This document shows, piece by piece, positions 61,509 through 63,486 of a DNA stretch of 63,486 nt. Within the stretch, counting starts at the first letter, position 1. Every line of letters starts with the position of its first letter. Under the pieces are notes generated by a model that ran no database searches, had not been told where the DNA came from, and saw nothing but the letters and a program-made list of their open reading frames with translations. The DNA is from CAZNYN01 sp964422205 (GTDB taxonomy: Bacteria; Synergistota; Synergistia; Synergistales; Synergistaceae): assembly GCA_964422205.1 (NCBI GenBank), contig CAYRAI010000007.1, positions 1-63,486 of the forward strand, in the 5' to 3' direction. The position numbers and the translations under genes were made by a program.

Positions 61509-62135
61509 ATGGCAAAGGCGCTTAATGTCAACCCCAACCGCATGGAGCTCTCGAAGCTCAAAAAAAGACTGGTTGTAGCCAAGAGGGGACACAAACTGCT
61601 CAAAGACAAGCAGGACGCGCTCGTCAAAGAGTTCCTTGCAAAGGCCAAAGCGGTTTGGGAACTTAGGCAGGGCATAGAAAAAGAACTTGGCTCATGCTAC
61701 GCCGGGTTCCTGCTTGCCAGAGCTCAGACGCTGCCCGAAATGCTTGAGCAGACTCTTATGAACGCAGGCGGCAATATGAGAGTTAATGTTGAATTCAGGA
61801 ACATAATGAGCGTCCGCGTACCTGAATTTCATCTTCCCGAACAGGCAGTAGAGTTAAGCTACGGCCTCGGAACATCTCCGGGAAGCCTTGATGTCGCCTT
61901 GGAGCAGTTCCTGACTCTTATGCCCAAGCTTGTAAAGCTGGCTGCGGAAGAAAAAGCTCTTAAATCAATGGCGCTCGAAATCGAAAGAACAAGACGCAGA
62001 GTCAATGCTCTCGAACATGTTATGATTCCGTCGTTCACAGAGGCGATACGCTCAATCTCTATGAAGCTAGAAGAAATGGAACGCTCAACTCTGTCGCGCC
62101 TGATGGTCATTAAAGAGATAGTCCGCTCACACTGA
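61509..62135 (+). CDS. ntpD: V/A-type ATPase subunit D (central shaft)
   Basis: 208 residues, two long helices with NPNRMELSKLKKRLVVAKRGHKLLKDKQD at the start and TRRRVNALEHVMIP near the end, the standard D-subunit marks. It forms the rotating coiled-coil shaft. Last gene of the ATPase operon; a terminator follows. Confidence 0.93.
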   Translation: MAKALNVNPNRMELSKLKKRLVVAKRGHKLLKDKQDALVKEFLAKAKAVWELRQGIEKELGSCYAGFLLARAQTLPEMLEQTLMNAGGNMRVNVEFRNIMSVRVPEFHLPEQAVELSYGLGTSPGSLDVALEQFLTLMPKLVKLAAEEKALKSMALEIERTRRRVNALEHVMIPSFTEAIRSISMKLEEMERSTLSRLMVIKEIVRSH

Positions 62136-62158
62136 CACGCTGTCTCACAGCAAAAATT

Positions 62159-62196
62159 AAGAGGAGCATCCGGCAAAAGCCGAGGTGCTCCTCTTT
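62159..62196 (+). terminator. Terminator of the ATPase operon
   Basis: GAGGAGCA (62161-62168) / TGCTCCTC (62186-62193) with an inner CCGGC-like stem and a TTT tail. A-rich sequence before the stem could help in the other direction. Confidence 0.75.
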
Positions 62197-62232
62197 GATA
62201 ATTGCCTATACAAAAACAGAGGAGTGCTACCA

Positions 62233-63213
62233 TTGCCGAAGAAAATATTAATGCTATCAACAGGCGGAACAATAGCATCCGTTCCGGGCGAAAACGGCCT
62301 GCTTCCCCAAATTGACGGAGAGTCAATGGTAAAAATGATTCCAGAACTTAGCAATATTTGTGACATAACATGTTTGGAAATCATGAACATAGACAGTAGC
62401 AATATAATACCGTCCGACTGGCGCATAATGGCGGAAGCAATAGCGAAGTCATACAGCTCTTACGACGGATTTGTGATCACACACGGCACAGACACAATGG
62501 CTTACAGCTCCTCGGCTCTGCATCTCATGCTTAGAAATTTGTCAAAGCCCGTCATACTGACAGGTTCCCAAGTGCCTATAGAATCGCCTCTGACAGATGC
62601 TAAAAAAAATATATTAGACTCATTAAAAACAGCCTCATACGGAAGACACGGCGTATACATAGTCTTTAACGGAAGAATAATATGCGGAAACAAAGCAAAG
62701 AAAATGCACTCAGAGGCCTTTGACGCATTTCACACAATAAACGGCGAAGATGAAGGAAAAATCATACAAGGCAAAGTTTGCTTCAATTTTCCTCTGGGAG
62801 AGCCTCCTGCAGGTGATTTTTCTATAAATACAAAGATGGAAGAAAAGATACTGACAATAAAACTTTTTCCCGGAGCAGACCCGGATATAATCAGCTATGC
62901 GTCAGAAAAGAAAATAAAGGGCATAGTCATAGAAGGATACGGAGCCGGAGGCATACCTTACCGCGGCAGTGATTTTATAGCTATGACAGAGAAGGCCGTA
63001 AAAAACAACATTCTGACTGTAGTAGCCACACAGTGTATATATGACGGAACAGACATGTCGAAATACGAGGTAGGAGTTCTTGCCCAAAAAGCAGGTGCAC
63101 TGGCGGCAGGCAAAATGACATATGAAGCTCTAATAACAAAAATGATGTGGTCACTGGGCAACTCCAAAACAACGGAAGAAGCAAAGCAGCTCTTTAAAAC
63201 AGAAATTTTATAA
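62233..63213 (+). CDS. ansA: L-asparaginase
   Basis: 326 residues from TTG 62233 after AGAGGAGTG. First catalytic motif LSTGGTIAS (T10, T13), second motif THGTDTMAYSS (T86, D87). No signal peptide, so the enzyme is probably cytoplasmic (type I). It converts asparagine to aspartate and ammonia, in keeping with amino acid fermentation. An upstream GTG at 62185 would run into the terminator. Confidence 0.9.
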   Translation: MPKKILMLSTGGTIASVPGENGLLPQIDGESMVKMIPELSNICDITCLEIMNIDSSNIIPSDWRIMAEAIAKSYSSYDGFVITHGTDTMAYSSSALHLMLRNLSKPVILTGSQVPIESPLTDAKKNILDSLKTASYGRHGVYIVFNGRIICGNKAKKMHSEAFDAFHTINGEDEGKIIQGKVCFNFPLGEPPAGDFSINTKMEEKILTIKLFPGADPDIISYASEKKIKGIVIEGYGAGGIPYRGSDFIAMTEKAVKNNILTVVATQCIYDGTDMSKYEVGVLAQKAGALAAGKMTYEALITKMMWSLGNSKTTEEAKQLFKTEIL

Positions 63214-63444
63214 AAAACCTTAGAAAGAGACAGACTAAATCAATTATTGCAAGACATAGTCAAAGTCTCTTCCGCTGATTAGATGTCCCGGCAGCTAAAT
63301 ATACAGTCACAGCCCGGGGCAGAGGCGTATATCAATACGTTACAGCCACAGGCATGGGATGCATATGACGTGGATTGTACATATAATCAGAGGTATCTTA
63401 GAAAAAACAAGAATCGAACATTTGCGTACATATTGCGTATATAA
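63214..63444. other. Intergenic stretch after asparaginase
   Basis: No convincing reading frame, RNA gene or repeat was seen here. It ends in the hairpin at 63445-63480. Confidence 0.5.
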
Positions 63445-63480
63445 TTAAAAAAGGACTCGGCGAAAAATCGCTGAGTCCTT
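63445..63480 (-). terminator. Terminator for a minus-strand gene beyond the window
   Basis: AAGGACTCGGCGA (63451-63463) / TCGCTGAGTCCTT (63468-63480), 13 pairs with one G-T and an AAAA loop. On the minus strand it is followed by TTTTTTAATT, so it probably ends a gene that lies to the right of the window. Confidence 0.65.
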
Positions 63481-63486
63481 GATATG

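Noticed and set aside
1..63486. CRISPR arrays, insertion sequences or prophage genes
   Set aside because: No spaced direct repeats, transposase or phage structural gene was recognised.

Overview
The window looks like a chromosomal stretch of an anaerobic, amino-acid-fermenting bacterium, most likely a member of the Synergistota. This is inference from gene content: a LIV-type branched-chain amino acid importer, tandem M20 amidohydrolases, a sodium/alanine symporter, a bacterial V/A-type ATPase with a sodium-type rotor subunit, SelA/SelB, and a veg-ispE-purR block of the kind also seen in Firmicutes. No phage, insertion sequence or CRISPR array was seen. Genes are densely packed, with many ATGA-type overlaps and frequent TTG and GTG starts.

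Layout. 71-4742: livKHMGF. 4889-12565: the most unusual region, a leader with mutually exclusive hairpins followed by a tightly coupled operon of a HydE-like radical SAM enzyme, a NifH-like reductase, NifD-like and NifK-like proteins, and an iron/cobalamin-type ABC importer whose ATPase carries a C-terminal TM1266-like domain (TM1266 is the small regulator family linked to [FeFe]-hydrogenase). There is no nifB, nifE or nifN, so nitrogen fixation is not indicated; an unknown reductase or organometallic cofactor pathway is the better reading. 12671-15103: malic enzyme and a LysA-type decarboxylase. 15150-16259: an exported PQQ-type beta-propeller. 16373-19569 (minus): arsenic/metalloid resistance (arsR, an ArsP-like permease, a decayed stretch, a thioredoxin-like protein, an ACR3 pump) with two near-identical ArsR-type operators. 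19785-28242: lepA, hemW, selA, selB, veg, ispE, purR.

28837-35554 is an amino-acid catabolic island: a lysine-6-dehydrogenase/saccharopine-dehydrogenase-like enzyme, a sodium/alanine symporter, a ProC-like reductase, a class III aminotransferase and a GntR/FCD regulator. The dehydrogenase and aminotransferase promoters have the same architecture, with a shared operator-like sequence just downstream of the -10 box, so they are probably co-regulated. A tRNA-Ala(CGC) follows. 35949-41162: an operon of two M20 amidohydrolases and an MFS carrier, divergent from a sensor/winged-helix regulator. 41284-46706: a TRIC-type membrane protein, a Y-family polymerase, a 52-residue zinc-ribbon-like protein, a flavin reductase, and a TauBC-type ABC pair without a binding protein, followed by an MBL-fold hydrolase. 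46752-53220: an AddAB-like helicase-nuclease pair in which both subunits carry the cysteine pattern of an iron-sulfur nuclease staple. 53404-62135: V/A-ATPase genes in the order H-I-K-E-C-F-A-B-D. 62233-63213: asparaginase.

Taken together, the genes suggest a cell that imports and deaminates amino acids, couples ATP to a sodium gradient, and makes selenoproteins. The nitrogenase-like operon and its leader are the best candidates for an undescribed system.
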